A stretch of DNA of 43,173 nt from Actinomycetes bacterium (GTDB lineage Bacteria; Actinomycetota; Actinomycetes; Nanopelagicales; Nanopelagicaceae). Positions 24,457 through 33,425 of the stretch are shown here, piece after piece. A program made the position numbers and the translations under genes. Each line of letters opens with the position of its first letter. Positions within the stretch are counted from its first letter, which is position 1. Under the pieces are notes generated by a model, which saw nothing but the letters and a program-made list of their open reading frames with translations, searched no databases and was not told the DNA's origin. The stretch is taken from the NCBI GenBank assembly GCA_014190175.1, contig BJFZ01000008.1, positions 1-43,173 of the forward strand. Reading direction: 5' to 3'.

Positions 24457-26178
24457 TCTCTGCTTGTAACCGTTTGGGCACTTCGGATTACTGCCCGAAA
24501 CCTTCTTGGTCATTTTTCCTTTTACGCAGTTAATTGTTTTGAGTTTTGGAACTGTTTTCTTAACTGGTGCCGTTTGCTTGCTCGGCACTGCACTCGAACC
24601 CAATGGTTTATCTTGCACCAATTTCACTTTGATTGTTGGCGCTGAAAATGTGAAGTTTTTAGCAGACAAAAACAGCCACTCACGTTTTTTGTCTTCTCTC
24701 ACACTCTCGGTTGCAACAGTTTGCGCATTTCCATCTGCGCCAATAACTGAGATTGAGGCTCGGAAAGGTGCGTCTGTAAAACCGTACAGGCATCGTGCAA
24801 CTGATGATCGAATTGCTAAGTCATAAGATCCTCGCGTTAAAGTCACGCCATCCTCAGTATGGTGGAGGCCGGCGACTTTATAATTTAAAGTTCCGTCTTT
24901 AAATTCAGGAGCACCGGGTGAATAAATAAGTGCATTTGTGGTGACAATTCCAAGAAGTTTAGTTTTGTCTTCGAAGCAACCATTACTACTCGTTGCTCGA
25001 TATCCATTTGCACTGTCACCTGCTGAAATTACCCATTGAGCCCGATATCCCGGTATAGTTTTCAGAATTGGTTCAAAGGCTTGAAAATCTTCAAAATTAC
25101 CAACAGGGTCATATCCGCCCACTTGGCTAAAATCTGAATTGATCATCTCGTTGTAGCCAAACTCTCCACTGCCGAGTCTGATGCGCTCATCTAGTTTTGG
25201 ATTATTTTTTAACTCGCTTTTCTTGATAAATCCATATGCTCCAGGCGCTGCTACCGGATTTGCTTCAATATAGATTTTGTTGAACTTGTCGCCGAGTGGT
25301 GAAACTTCTACATCCACATCTTTCATTCGACCGTAGAGCCATCCGGTCATTTCATTTCCCATTCTTAGGGATAGTCCAACACGGGTGTTATCCGCGAAAT
25401 CTACATACTTTGCACAGGTGCCACTATCGGTCCATGCACAATCAGTAAAGTTGTCGTAATCATTTCCAGTTGGACGCATTCCATAGGTAGCACCTCCGTC
25501 TGAATTTACAGATGAATAACTTTCGAGCGGATAGTATTTTCCTGCAGTAACTGAAACTGGAAATACACTTACACGCATTGAAGTCAGAGCAATTGGAGCG
25601 TTCCGTTTGCCTACGCTTCCGGCTTTACCGCGATTTTGAAAGTAATTTACTCGGACATTCACTCCATAAGTTTTCGACCCAGCTTTATTTGCCACGGTTG
25701 GTGCGCTCCATAAACTTGGGCCGCCACCTCTAGGTAAGCCAGTGATCGAATCAGCTGGAGTAGTCAGCGATGTAATTTCTTTATTCAAAAGTGCCGGTTC
25801 TAGCGCGGTCGAAGATGTGCCTATGGAAAGAGCTTCTACACACATTCGATCAGTTGCTGCGCTGCACGGAGGGAGAATTAATTGTGCGTTGACATTTGCA
25901 CCTTTGCTGCATTGTGGATCATCCATTGATGAACATAGAAACATTCCCCCAACACCATTTACACGATCGGCGACTGCTACGTTGCTAGTAATAACAGAGA
26001 CATTCTCGTAGAGACTAGGTTGGCGCTCTTCAAAAGTTACACCGTAATAGCCTGGCTGGGCTCCCCCTGGTAATAAATCAAGTACGGAAGCACCTTGACT
26101 TGGAAACAGGTTAGCAAGAGTCATTGAGATAGATGCGAGAACAACTATTGAAATTTTTGCACCGCGCTTTATTCTCAT
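24454..26178 (-). CDS. Large cysteine-rich secreted protein with KCP.GY tail (paralogue 1)
   Basis: I place the start at the ATG at 26178 (574 residues), where RIKRGAKISIVVLASISM begins a good signal peptide ending near PSQGAS; an upstream ATG at 26229 would put it inside the preceding gene. The function is unknown. Conserved with two paralogues in the window are an N-terminal C-x4-DPQC...PPC...MCVEALSIG cluster, GWLYGRMKDVDV in the middle, and RCLYGF later. The C-terminal tail has CVKGKMTKKVSGSNPKC followed by PNGYKQR. The many paired Cys suggest an exported disulfide-bonded protein. The tail could be a surface-retention or processing signal. It directly follows paralogue 2 on the same strand. 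Confidence 0.72.
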   Translation of the reverse strand: MRIKRGAKISIVVLASISMTLANLFPSQGASVLDLLPGGAQPGYYGVTFEERQPSLYENVSVITSNVAVADRVNGVGGMFLCSSMDDPQCSKGANVNAQLILPPCSAATDRMCVEALSIGTSSTALEPALLNKEITSLTTPADSITGLPRGGGPSLWSAPTVANKAGSKTYGVNVRVNYFQNRGKAGSVGKRNAPIALTSMRVSVFPVSVTAGKYYPLESYSSVNSDGGATYGMRPTGNDYDNFTDCAWTDSGTCAKYVDFADNTRVGLSLRMGNEMTGWLYGRMKDVDVEVSPLGDKFNKIYIEANPVAAPGAYGFIKKSELKNNPKLDERIRLGSGEFGYNEMINSDFSQVGGYDPVGNFEDFQAFEPILKTIPGYRAQWVISAGDSANGYRATSSNGCFEDKTKLLGIVTTNALIYSPGAPEFKDGTLNYKVAGLHHTEDGVTLTRGSYDLAIRSSVARCLYGFTDAPFRASISVIGADGNAQTVATESVREDKKREWLFLSAKNFTFSAPTIKVKLVQDKPLGSSAVPSKQTAPVKKTVPKLKTINCVKGKMTKKVSGSNPKCPNGYKQR

Positions 26179-26201
26179 AAGCCCAACTCTACTATCTCGT
26201 A

Positions 26202-27950
26202 TCACTTTTGCAGATAGCCAGTTGGACATTTTGGATTACTACCTGAAACCTTCTTAGTCGCTTTTCCCTTTACGCAATTAATCGTTTTGAGTTTTGGAAC
26301 AATTTTCTTAACTGCTGCTGCTTGCTTGCTCGTCTCTGTACCCGAATTCACAGGTTTATCTTGAAGTAATTTCACTTTTATTGTTGGCTGCGAAAAGGTG
26401 AAATTCTTGGCACTAAGAGTCATCCAGCCATTTTTTTCGGTGACTAGTTCGGAAGCGACATCTTGGGTTGAGCCATCACTTGAAAGTACGGAAACACTTG
26501 CCCTGATTGGTGCATTAGAAAATCCATAAAGACAGCGCGCCACATCTGAGCGTATTGCTAGATCATATGAACCTTTGAACACTGATCTATCAGCTTTAAA
26601 ATGCAAGCCAGCAACTTTATAACTTAAAGCGCCATCCTTAAAAGCAGGAGCCCCTGAATCATAGATTGGTGCGTTAGTTGTCACTAGCCCGATTAATTTA
26701 TCTTTCCCGGCTTGAGCAAAACAATTTGTTCCATTTGCATTATTATTGTTATTAGAAGCGAAATTCCAACGCCAATTATCTTCTGGGTTTGGCTTAATCA
26801 ATTGTTCCCATACTTTAAATTGGTCAAAAGTGCCCGTTGGCATTAAATCTCCCCAAGAAGAACCAGTCTTGTTAAGTCCATCTTCAAATTGTCCATCACC
26901 GATGAACCAATTCTTTTTCAGATAAGCATATAAATCTGGATAATTGATTAAATCTTTTTTAGCCACCCAGGCGGTTCCTGATAGTAAATTAACTGAGGTT
27001 GCTTCCACCCGCAACTTATTATTTTTAGTATCTATTGCGGTAATTGCAACATCAACATCTTTCATCCGGCCAAATAACCAACCAGTCACTTTGCTATCCA
27101 TCCGCAACGTAAGTGCAACTCTACTATTCGGTAAAAATTCTGCTGGGGCGGCACAGCTTCCCTTTTCAGTCAATATGCACTCTTTATATTCTGGGTATTT
27201 ACAGCCCTCTCCCACCAATCGTGAAGAGGTATTAACTTCAACAAACCCGTAACCATCATCCGCAACCTCAAAAATTTCATAACCACAGTAACCACCTTTT
27301 TTAATATTAACTGGGACAACTTTTGCTTCAAATCTAATTGCTTCAAATTTTTGCGAATTTGCTGGAGCCTTTTTATCTATGTGATAACCGGCACTTACAA
27401 TCACCGCGTATGAAAGTGCATTTCCTTGATGTGCAACAGAGGGCGCATTCCAGAGACTTGCCGATCCCCCTGCAGGTAAACCTAATTTGGCATCTGCTGG
27501 TGTTTTATTAGTCGTTAATTCATGATCAAGCACGGTCTTTTCAAGTGGCTTGCCTTCGGCGCCAATTTCCAATCCTTCAACACAAATGCGATCTGCATCG
27601 GAGTAACAGGGAGGAATTATTAAATCGGCAAGAATACTGTCGACATTTGCACAATGTGGATCTGTAGCAGATGCGCACAACGGATGATCGCCTTGTCCTT
27701 GCTTGCCAGGTGCTACTGGGATCCATCCACGCAAAGCAGATAGAGACCATTCAGGAGATGGATAAGGCTCTGAAAAACCACTACCAAATGATGGCGTAGC
27801 CGGATACACATAAGCCTGGCTCGCACTTGGCATGAAAGCAAAGAAAATAGCCGCTGCCAGCAAAGTTGCCCTAAGAGTTAATCCACTTCTCACGCAGCAC
27901 AGCATATTGGCCAAAGATGAGATTTTAGCTTTTCGTAGGGAAACCCCCAC
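26202..27950 (-). CDS. Large cysteine-rich secreted protein with KCP.GY tail (paralogue 2)
   Basis: A 582-residue exported protein of unknown function. The start used is GTG at 27950; an internal ATG at 27905 would still leave a signal peptide (TLLAAAIFFAFMPSASQA), so the start is uncertain. It has the same layout as paralogues 1 and 3: CASATDPHC...PPC...ICVEGLEIG, GWLFGRMKDVDV, RCLYGF and tail CVKGKATKKVSGSNPKC then PTGYLQK. A proline/threonine-poor lysine-rich linker precedes the tail. Paralogue 1 follows on the same strand, 23 bp after this stop, so the two look like a tandem duplication expressed together. Confidence 0.74.
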   Translation of the reverse strand: MGVSLRKAKISSLANMLCCVRSGLTLRATLLAAAIFFAFMPSASQAYVYPATPSFGSGFSEPYPSPEWSLSALRGWIPVAPGKQGQGDHPLCASATDPHCANVDSILADLIIPPCYSDADRICVEGLEIGAEGKPLEKTVLDHELTTNKTPADAKLGLPAGGSASLWNAPSVAHQGNALSYAVIVSAGYHIDKKAPANSQKFEAIRFEAKVVPVNIKKGGYCGYEIFEVADDGYGFVEVNTSSRLVGEGCKYPEYKECILTEKGSCAAPAEFLPNSRVALTLRMDSKVTGWLFGRMKDVDVAITAIDTKNNKLRVEATSVNLLSGTAWVAKKDLINYPDLYAYLKKNWFIGDGQFEDGLNKTGSSWGDLMPTGTFDQFKVWEQLIKPNPEDNWRWNFASNNNNNANGTNCFAQAGKDKLIGLVTTNAPIYDSGAPAFKDGALSYKVAGLHFKADRSVFKGSYDLAIRSDVARCLYGFSNAPIRASVSVLSSDGSTQDVASELVTEKNGWMTLSAKNFTFSQPTIKVKLLQDKPVNSGTETSKQAAAVKKIVPKLKTINCVKGKATKKVSGSNPKCPTGYLQK

Positions 27951-28047
27951 ATATTCCTACTCTTAGCAAAATATCTCAATCTTAAGGTGGAATTAGAGAG
28001 CGATTTAATCCTCTATGCCAATTAGCGTTGCGGAATGGAGCTTTATA

Positions 28048-28053
28048 TATAAT
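28048..28053 (+). promoter_or_regulatory. -10 box of the M81 peptidase gene
   Basis: TATAAT at 28048-28053 lies 35 bp before the ATG at 28089. GAGGT at 28078-28082 is the ribosome site, six bases before the ATG. No convincing -35 hexamer is seen at the usual spacing. Confidence 0.45.
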
Positions 28054-28088
28054 CTAGTTTTCTCTCCTTCTTAGAATGAGGTAATTAG

Positions 28089-29609
28089 ATGAGAGCCACT
28101 TCAACCGGGAAAAAGGTCGCTGTGGCTGGATTAACTTTTGAAACCAATAGTTTTTCACCTGACCTAACTCACTTAGACACATTCCAGAGGTTTGCCATGG
28201 TTGAGGGTGACGAGTTATTTACCGCCGGGCTAGGTAAAGATGAAATTGCCGGTGCCATGGAAGTTGCTGCGCAAATGGGGATTGAATTAGTGCCAACGAC
28301 TACAGCTGATGGTGGATGCGGTCCAACTGTAAGTGATGAGGCTTATGCATTTCTTAAGGAGCGTTTTGTAACTGGGATCGCCAAAGTTATCAAGGAGGTC
28401 GATGGCGTTTACTTACGTTTGCATGGAGCAATGACCACAGAAAGTTGCGAAGATGTTGAAGGCCATTTAATTGCCGCGGTTCGAGAGATGGTTACCCCTG
28501 ATTTTCCAATCGCAGTTAGCTGTGACTTGCACGCGCACTTAACCGCAAAAATGGCACAAGGAACTGATTTGATTGCGGGATATCAGACCTGTCCGCACAT
28601 AGATTTTTTCAATACTGGAAAGCGGGCGATGCGCTTACTTGGTTTGGCAGTAACCGGTCAAGCAAAACCAAAGTTAAGTTTCCGAAAACTAAATATGATC
28701 TCACCGGCTGAAGGTATTGATACAACTATCTGGCCATTGAAAGATGTCAAAGCACGAATCCATGAGATTGAAAAACTGCCAGGAGTTTTAGATGCCACTA
28801 TTTTTTGCACTCAACCTTGGCTTGATGTGAGCGAATTGGGTTGGTCAGCACTAGTAGTTACCGATGAAAATATCGAAAGTTCACCAGATCTAGGGCAACA
28901 ATATGCAGATGAAATTGCAAACTCGCTTTGGAATTATCAAGATGAGTTTCTATTTACAAAAGTGGACATAGTTGATGCGGTAAAAACAATAAACAACAGC
29001 ACTCCTGATCAACGTCCCTTTGTATTCGCGGATGGAAGCGACAGCACCTCAGGCGGTAGCACTGGAGATAGTTCATTTATTTTGGCTGCATTGATATCCA
29101 ATCCAATTCACGGGCAAGTGTTTATGTCTATAACTGATAAACCAGCCGCTATCGCCTGCGCAGAGGCTGGAGTTGGTGCCACAATCACCATTAATTTAGG
29201 TGGAACCAGAGCCACTAAATTTTTTAAGCCCTTACAAGTTACTGGCACTGTAACAAAAATTACTGATGGATCTTATCAATCCAAATATCCTTCAAAAGTT
29301 TTTAATGTAGGTACGACCGCACTACTAAAGATTGATGAAATCGAGATTGTGATTACCTCAAACCCAGCCTTTATGTTGGATTATCAACTTTATGATCACA
29401 TGGGATTAGATATAACAAAAGCAAAAGCTGTGCAAGCAAAATCCGCTGGTGGATATCGTGCATATTATGAACCAATCGCTTTTGCCTGTATTGATGTTAA
29501 TGCTCCAGGGCCATCTGATAATCGTTTAAGTGAATTACCATTTACTAAACCAAAAAGACCACTATGGCCACTAGATCTTGATGTTGTTGAAAAAAATTAT
29601 CAATATTAG
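28089..29609 (+). CDS. M81 family metallopeptidase (MlrC-like)
   Basis: A 506-residue protein of the M81/DUF1485 family, named after MlrC, which cleaves the last linear peptide in microcystin breakdown. FETNSFSP is the conserved start. YLRLHGAM and SCDLHAHLT hold likely zinc ligands. DGSDSTSGGSTGDSSFIL is the family's glycine-rich DN-x-GGG-x-GD motif with local changes. There is no signal peptide, so it is cytoplasmic. GAGGT precedes the ATG. It converges with the SDR gene (3-bp gap). Most family members in non-toxin degraders have unknown substrates, so a role in hydrolysing some peptide or amide is an inference. Microcystin breakdown is possible in a freshwater organism but not shown, because mlrA is absent here. 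Confidence 0.82.
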   Translation: MRATSTGKKVAVAGLTFETNSFSPDLTHLDTFQRFAMVEGDELFTAGLGKDEIAGAMEVAAQMGIELVPTTTADGGCGPTVSDEAYAFLKERFVTGIAKVIKEVDGVYLRLHGAMTTESCEDVEGHLIAAVREMVTPDFPIAVSCDLHAHLTAKMAQGTDLIAGYQTCPHIDFFNTGKRAMRLLGLAVTGQAKPKLSFRKLNMISPAEGIDTTIWPLKDVKARIHEIEKLPGVLDATIFCTQPWLDVSELGWSALVVTDENIESSPDLGQQYADEIANSLWNYQDEFLFTKVDIVDAVKTINNSTPDQRPFVFADGSDSTSGGSTGDSSFILAALISNPIHGQVFMSITDKPAAIACAEAGVGATITINLGGTRATKFFKPLQVTGTVTKITDGSYQSKYPSKVFNVGTTALLKIDEIEIVITSNPAFMLDYQLYDHMGLDITKAKAVQAKSAGGYRAYYEPIAFACIDVNAPGPSDNRLSELPFTKPKRPLWPLDLDVVEKNYQY

Positions 29610-29612
29610 AAA

Positions 29613-30374
29613 TTAATACATAACCCAGCCGCCATCAACATTGATGACTTGCCCAGTTATAAATGCAGCATCTTCACTGGCGAGGAAAACAAATGCTCCA
29701 GCAAGATCTGTGGCAAAACCACGACGTTTCAATGATTGCCATGGCAAAATTAAATCATCAGCCAGTTTGGGGTCCGGAGACAACGAGACCTCATGTTCGG
29801 TGCGAATTGCACCGGGCATTACCGAATTGATGCGCACACCATCTGCGCCAATTTCACGAGCAAGTGAGCGGGTTAATCCGATTATCGCTGCCTTTGATGC
29901 TGTGTAATGAATCTGCCCGGCTTGCCCAGTTTCAGTCATTACCGAAGTTACAGTAATTACACTTCCTTGATATTTTTTTAGATCATCGTAAGCGGCGTTT
30001 ACTAATAACCATGTTGCACGCACATTTACTGCTTGAGTTAAATCCCAATCAGCCACTGTAATTTCGCGCCATGGTTTCAATTGCATCGCTGCAGCATTAG
30101 CCACAATTGTGGTGATTTTCCCAAATTTTTGTTGCGTCGCTTTTACTAAAGCTGCTGGAACTTCAGGATCAGATAAGTCTCCGGCTAATGCAATTACACC
30201 ACCGTTAAATTGGGCAACTAAATCTTTGGCTTCTTTTCTGCGTTCTGGAATGTCTAGGTAGTTGATTGCGACTTGCGCTCCTTCGGCCACAAATGCACGG
30301 ACAACTGCTGCGCCAATCCCTCTGCTTCCGCCAGTTATTAAAGCAACATGCCCACTCAGTCGTTGTGAACTCAT
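29613..30374 (-). CDS. Short-chain dehydrogenase/reductase (FabG-like)
   Basis: A 253-residue classical SDR. The cofactor loop is TGGSRGIGAAVV near residue 14, NAAA follows at the usual place, the catalytic Ser lies in VTSVMTE, and YTASK holds Tyr and Lys. The C-terminus INVDGGWVMY is typical. It reduces a keto group or oxidises an alcohol with NAD(P). It lies 3 bp after the aspartoacylase-family gene on the minus strand, so they share an operon. The substrate is unknown. Confidence 0.9.
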   Translation of the reverse strand: MSSQRLSGHVALITGGSRGIGAAVVRAFVAEGAQVAINYLDIPERRKEAKDLVAQFNGGVIALAGDLSDPEVPAALVKATQQKFGKITTIVANAAAMQLKPWREITVADWDLTQAVNVRATWLLVNAAYDDLKKYQGSVITVTSVMTETGQAGQIHYTASKAAIIGLTRSLAREIGADGVRINSVMPGAIRTEHEVSLSPDPKLADDLILPWQSLKRRGFATDLAGAFVFLASEDAAFITGQVINVDGGWVMY

Positions 30375-30377
30375 AAG

Positions 30378-31439
30378 TTAAAGCACCGGAAGGTCAGCGG
30401 CAGATTTGTAAGCCATGCCTACCAAAGCCACAACATCCCCTGGAGTTACGCGTGGAAAACCTCTCTCAACGCCCAAGACCCCATCTTGTCTAGCAATTAC
30501 CGGAACTGCGGGAACTTCTGGATTGTCCATGTTGTGAACTAATCCCAGAACTTCACCTTTTTTAATTGATCCTCCCAGTGGGAAGAGATTTTCATACAAG
30601 CCAAAATCATTTACTGAGTGATATGCACTTTCGGAGCGCATATCCAAAATAAATGCAGGAGGCAATCCTTGCTCTTCCCGAGTTTTTGGTGCGCCATTTA
30701 GGATTCCTAAAGTGCGCAGCGCATTATCTAATCCGTCTTTGGCAACTTTTACGCTGGTGTGATTTGCAAGTGCTCCCCCACCAAGTTCAGTAGTGAATAC
30801 CTCTTTACCTTGACGCTCTGCTTCACCCGGCAATAGTGATGCCGGGTTAGTGGATGGTTGTTCTGGAAGAATCATGCTGTAACTGGCGTTCCAGGAGAGC
30901 ATGCTCTTTAACATCTTGGCTCTTTGTTTTTCATCCTTTGCCCAAACCATAGTTGAACATGGGATGAAAACATGTCCGCGACCACCACTATGGATATCCA
31001 TTACTGCATCAACTTTTGGAAATAATTCGTGAGTTAAATAGTAGGCAAGCTTTGAACTTACTGGACCATCTTCATTTCCGGGAAAAATCCGATTGAAATT
31101 AACACCATCTGGCCAATGTCTGGTTCCACCACGAGAGGCCTCTTGGGATAAACACGGAATAATAATTACCTGTCCATTAATTTGATCAGGTTTCAAATCG
31201 CGCGAAAGAGTTGTCGCAGCAATCTGGCCTTCATACTCATCGCCATGATTACCCGCAAGTACTAGTGCTCTTGGACCATCGCCATTCTTAATTGAGATAA
31301 TTGGGACGTTGTATGTGGTCCACCCACTGTTATTGGTTGAATCACCGACTTTGAGGTATCCGGCTTGTTTACCATCTTTTGTTAGATCAAATGTGCAATT
31401 AACAGTTCCACTCATGCCAGAACTATAAAGAATATTCAT
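30378..31439 (-). CDS. Succinylglutamate desuccinylase/aspartoacylase family deacylase
   Basis: A 353-residue zinc hydrolase of the AstE/AspA family (M14-like). Zinc ligands are in GNHGDEYEGQ (His and Glu) and DIHSGG (His); the catalytic Glu is probably in TTELGGGALANHT. The C-terminal third is a beta-rich domain with GDVVALVG. Such enzymes remove acyl groups from N-acylated amino acids or diamines; DoeB of ectoine degradation is one known relative. It is first in a two-gene minus-strand operon with the SDR and is divergent from MFS copy 2, with only 37 bp between their starts. An ATG slightly downstream (MSGTVNC) is another possible start. The substrate could be an N-acyl compound brought in by the MFS protein. 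Confidence 0.83.
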   Translation of the reverse strand: MNILYSSGMSGTVNCTFDLTKDGKQAGYLKVGDSTNNSGWTTYNVPIISIKNGDGPRALVLAGNHGDEYEGQIAATTLSRDLKPDQINGQVIIIPCLSQEASRGGTRHWPDGVNFNRIFPGNEDGPVSSKLAYYLTHELFPKVDAVMDIHSGGRGHVFIPCSTMVWAKDEKQRAKMLKSMLSWNASYSMILPEQPSTNPASLLPGEAERQGKEVFTTELGGGALANHTSVKVAKDGLDNALRTLGILNGAPKTREEQGLPPAFILDMRSESAYHSVNDFGLYENLFPLGGSIKKGEVLGLVHNMDNPEVPAVPVIARQDGVLGVERGFPRVTPGDVVALVGMAYKSAADLPVL

Positions 31440-31476
31440 ACAAAACGAAAGATATTCCAGATAGAATTCATCAATA

Positions 31477-32712
31477 ATGTCACGCTATTTAGAGCTATTA
31501 AAATTGCCCAACGCTCGGGCTTTGCTAATCACCTCCTTTCCAGCTCGAATCGCATATGGCATGTTGGCGCTAGCCGCATTCTTCAAAGTTGAGCGAGAAA
31601 CTGGCTCGGTAGCAGCAGCTGGATTAGCAATCGGAGCTTTTTCGCTGAGTCAATCTCTTACCGCTGGAATTCGCGGAACTGTCATTGACCGATACGGCCA
31701 GAAGTGGCCGCTTCGCATACTTACGCCCAGCTACTGCGCAATGGTTTTGTATTTCAATACCTTAACTGAGAGAAATTCACTTCTGATATTTGCATTAGTA
31801 ATGGGTTTAACTTCTCCCCCTATAAATTTATCTGTTCGGCCCCTTTGGAAAATTGCGGTAAAGCCAGAACAATTGCGAACTGCTTATGCTTTGGACACGT
31901 CAATAATGAATATTGCTACTGTCTTTGGCCCGGTAATAGCGACAACAATTTCATTATCCAGATTTCCAGATCTTGCACTGGACAGCGTAGGAATCTTGAT
32001 TTTGATTGGCGGGTTGTCACTTTCATTTACGAAGATCGCACGTGATTCCATCCCAGAACCGCGTGAAGTCGGTGGCATTCCACTTTGGAAAAATAAAGGA
32101 ATGCAACTTCTGATGATTGAAGGAATCTTTATTGGATTTGGTTGGGGTGCATTTGATGTTGGCGTACCAGCTTTTGCAACTTTGGAGAAAATTCCAGGAT
32201 GGACTGGGCCAATACTTGGTGCGATGGGAGTTGCTGCAGTCTTTGGTGGTTTGTACGCAGGAATGATCTCAAAACGAACGTCAGCATTAAAAGGTTTAAT
32301 TTTAAATTATGTGCTCTGGATGATTTTTACAGCACCACTTGCCTTTACTTACCCCGGTTGGAGCATGTTAATTGTTGGAGTATTCCTCGGGGCTTGTGGC
32401 GGCGCACTGCAAGTTTTCTATTGGGAAGTACTTGAAGCCGTCCGCCCTAAAGGAATGGCGGTTGCGGCACTCGGTTGGCTGTGGACAGTTGAGGGAGCTT
32501 TTATGGCATTAGGTGCTGCAGTTGGAGGTGTAGTTGCCAGTGAGTTCTCACCACGAGCCACATTGGCAATCACTTCAATATCTATTGCTCTTGGGTGCCT
32601 AATAATTGTGATTGGAAAGAACGCTTTAAAAGAAGCAGATCGAATTCCAACTACTGAAGAAGATTTATTAGCCATGGAACATGCAGAACAGGCAACGCCT
32701 ACTAACTCCTAG
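31477..32712 (+). CDS. MFS transporter (copy 2)
   Basis: A 411-residue major facilitator with about twelve hydrophobic segments, paralogous to 23228-24436 over its full length. TAGAAT at 31462-31467, only 9 bp before the ATG, could be the -10 of a near-leaderless transcript, and no ribosome site is seen. It is divergent from the aspartoacylase-family gene, so both may be controlled together. The C-terminal tail (EEDLLAMEHAEQATP) is cytoplasmic and acidic. The substrate is unknown. Confidence 0.85.
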   Translation: MSRYLELLKLPNARALLITSFPARIAYGMLALAAFFKVERETGSVAAAGLAIGAFSLSQSLTAGIRGTVIDRYGQKWPLRILTPSYCAMVLYFNTLTERNSLLIFALVMGLTSPPINLSVRPLWKIAVKPEQLRTAYALDTSIMNIATVFGPVIATTISLSRFPDLALDSVGILILIGGLSLSFTKIARDSIPEPREVGGIPLWKNKGMQLLMIEGIFIGFGWGAFDVGVPAFATLEKIPGWTGPILGAMGVAAVFGGLYAGMISKRTSALKGLILNYVLWMIFTAPLAFTYPGWSMLIVGVFLGACGGALQVFYWEVLEAVRPKGMAVAALGWLWTVEGAFMALGAAVGGVVASEFSPRATLAITSISIALGCLIIVIGKNALKEADRIPTTEEDLLAMEHAEQATPTNS

Positions 32713-32714
32713 AT

Positions 32715-33416
32715 TTAATCTCTTTCAAAAATAGTAAATTCACCGCACAAAACGAATCCAACTTTTTCGTACGCTCTTTTTGCCGGAATATTATCGGCAC
32801 GAACTGCTAACCCAAGACGCGCAAACCCTAATTCATTAGATTTAGCCACCATCTCAGCAAGTAATTTTGTCGCGAGGCCCTTGCCTCGTTCGTGCCCAGC
32901 AGTGCCAACTGAAGAAACAACTTTTTGACCGGTTTCCCACATTGTCACTGCACCGACTGCAATTAACTCTCCGCTTTGATTTCTTTTACCAGCCCAAAAA
33001 ACTAACTCCGGATTTCCAGGCCAAACCGAAGAATTTGGTGCATGTGCTTTCAAAAAATCTGATATCTCAGTATCACCTTGAATTTCGACAGCCATAGGTG
33101 AATTTTCATAAAGTCGCGTTTCAATAGAGTAAATATCTAAATCTAACAGTGGGATCGAATCTACATAATTACTGGTATCCACTTTACGTTCAACCGTATA
33201 TCTTTCCCAAGAAGAATCGATTGGTGGATTTACACCTAGCCCTAAGCCAAAAAGCTTCTCATCTACCCTGGTCAGCGAAACAGAATTTGAATTTCTGACT
33301 GCCTTTATGAAGCCATCTTCTGGAATGATCATCTGAGCTTGATTGGGATCTCCGGCAATCTCGATCGCCCATTTTTGCGCGAGCGCGTAATCAGTACTTT
33401 CGATCAACTCTTCCAT
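32715..33416 (-). CDS. GNAT-family N-acetyltransferase
   Basis: A 233-residue protein whose C-terminal 100 residues form the GNAT core: VSSVGTAGHERGKGLATKL is the acetyl-CoA binding motif A, and VRADNIPAKRAYEKVGFV is motif B. The N-terminal half is less conserved. The target amine is unknown. It starts 9 bp after the stop of the large secreted protein on the same strand, so it is likely translated from the same mRNA. No clear ribosome site stands before the ATG. Confidence 0.82.
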   Translation of the reverse strand: MEELIESTDYALAQKWAIEIAGDPNQAQMIIPEDGFIKAVRNSNSVSLTRVDEKLFGLGLGVNPPIDSSWERYTVERKVDTSNYVDSIPLLDLDIYSIETRLYENSPMAVEIQGDTEISDFLKAHAPNSSVWPGNPELVFWAGKRNQSGELIAVGAVTMWETGQKVVSSVGTAGHERGKGLATKLLAEMVAKSNELGFARLGLAVRADNIPAKRAYEKVGFVLCGEFTIFERD

Positions 33417-33425
33417 TTTAGGTAA

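Noticed and set aside
28089..29609. A microcystin degradation cluster
   Set aside because: Only an MlrC-family protein is present. No mlrA, mlrB or mlrD homologue is seen, and most M81 proteins have other roles.
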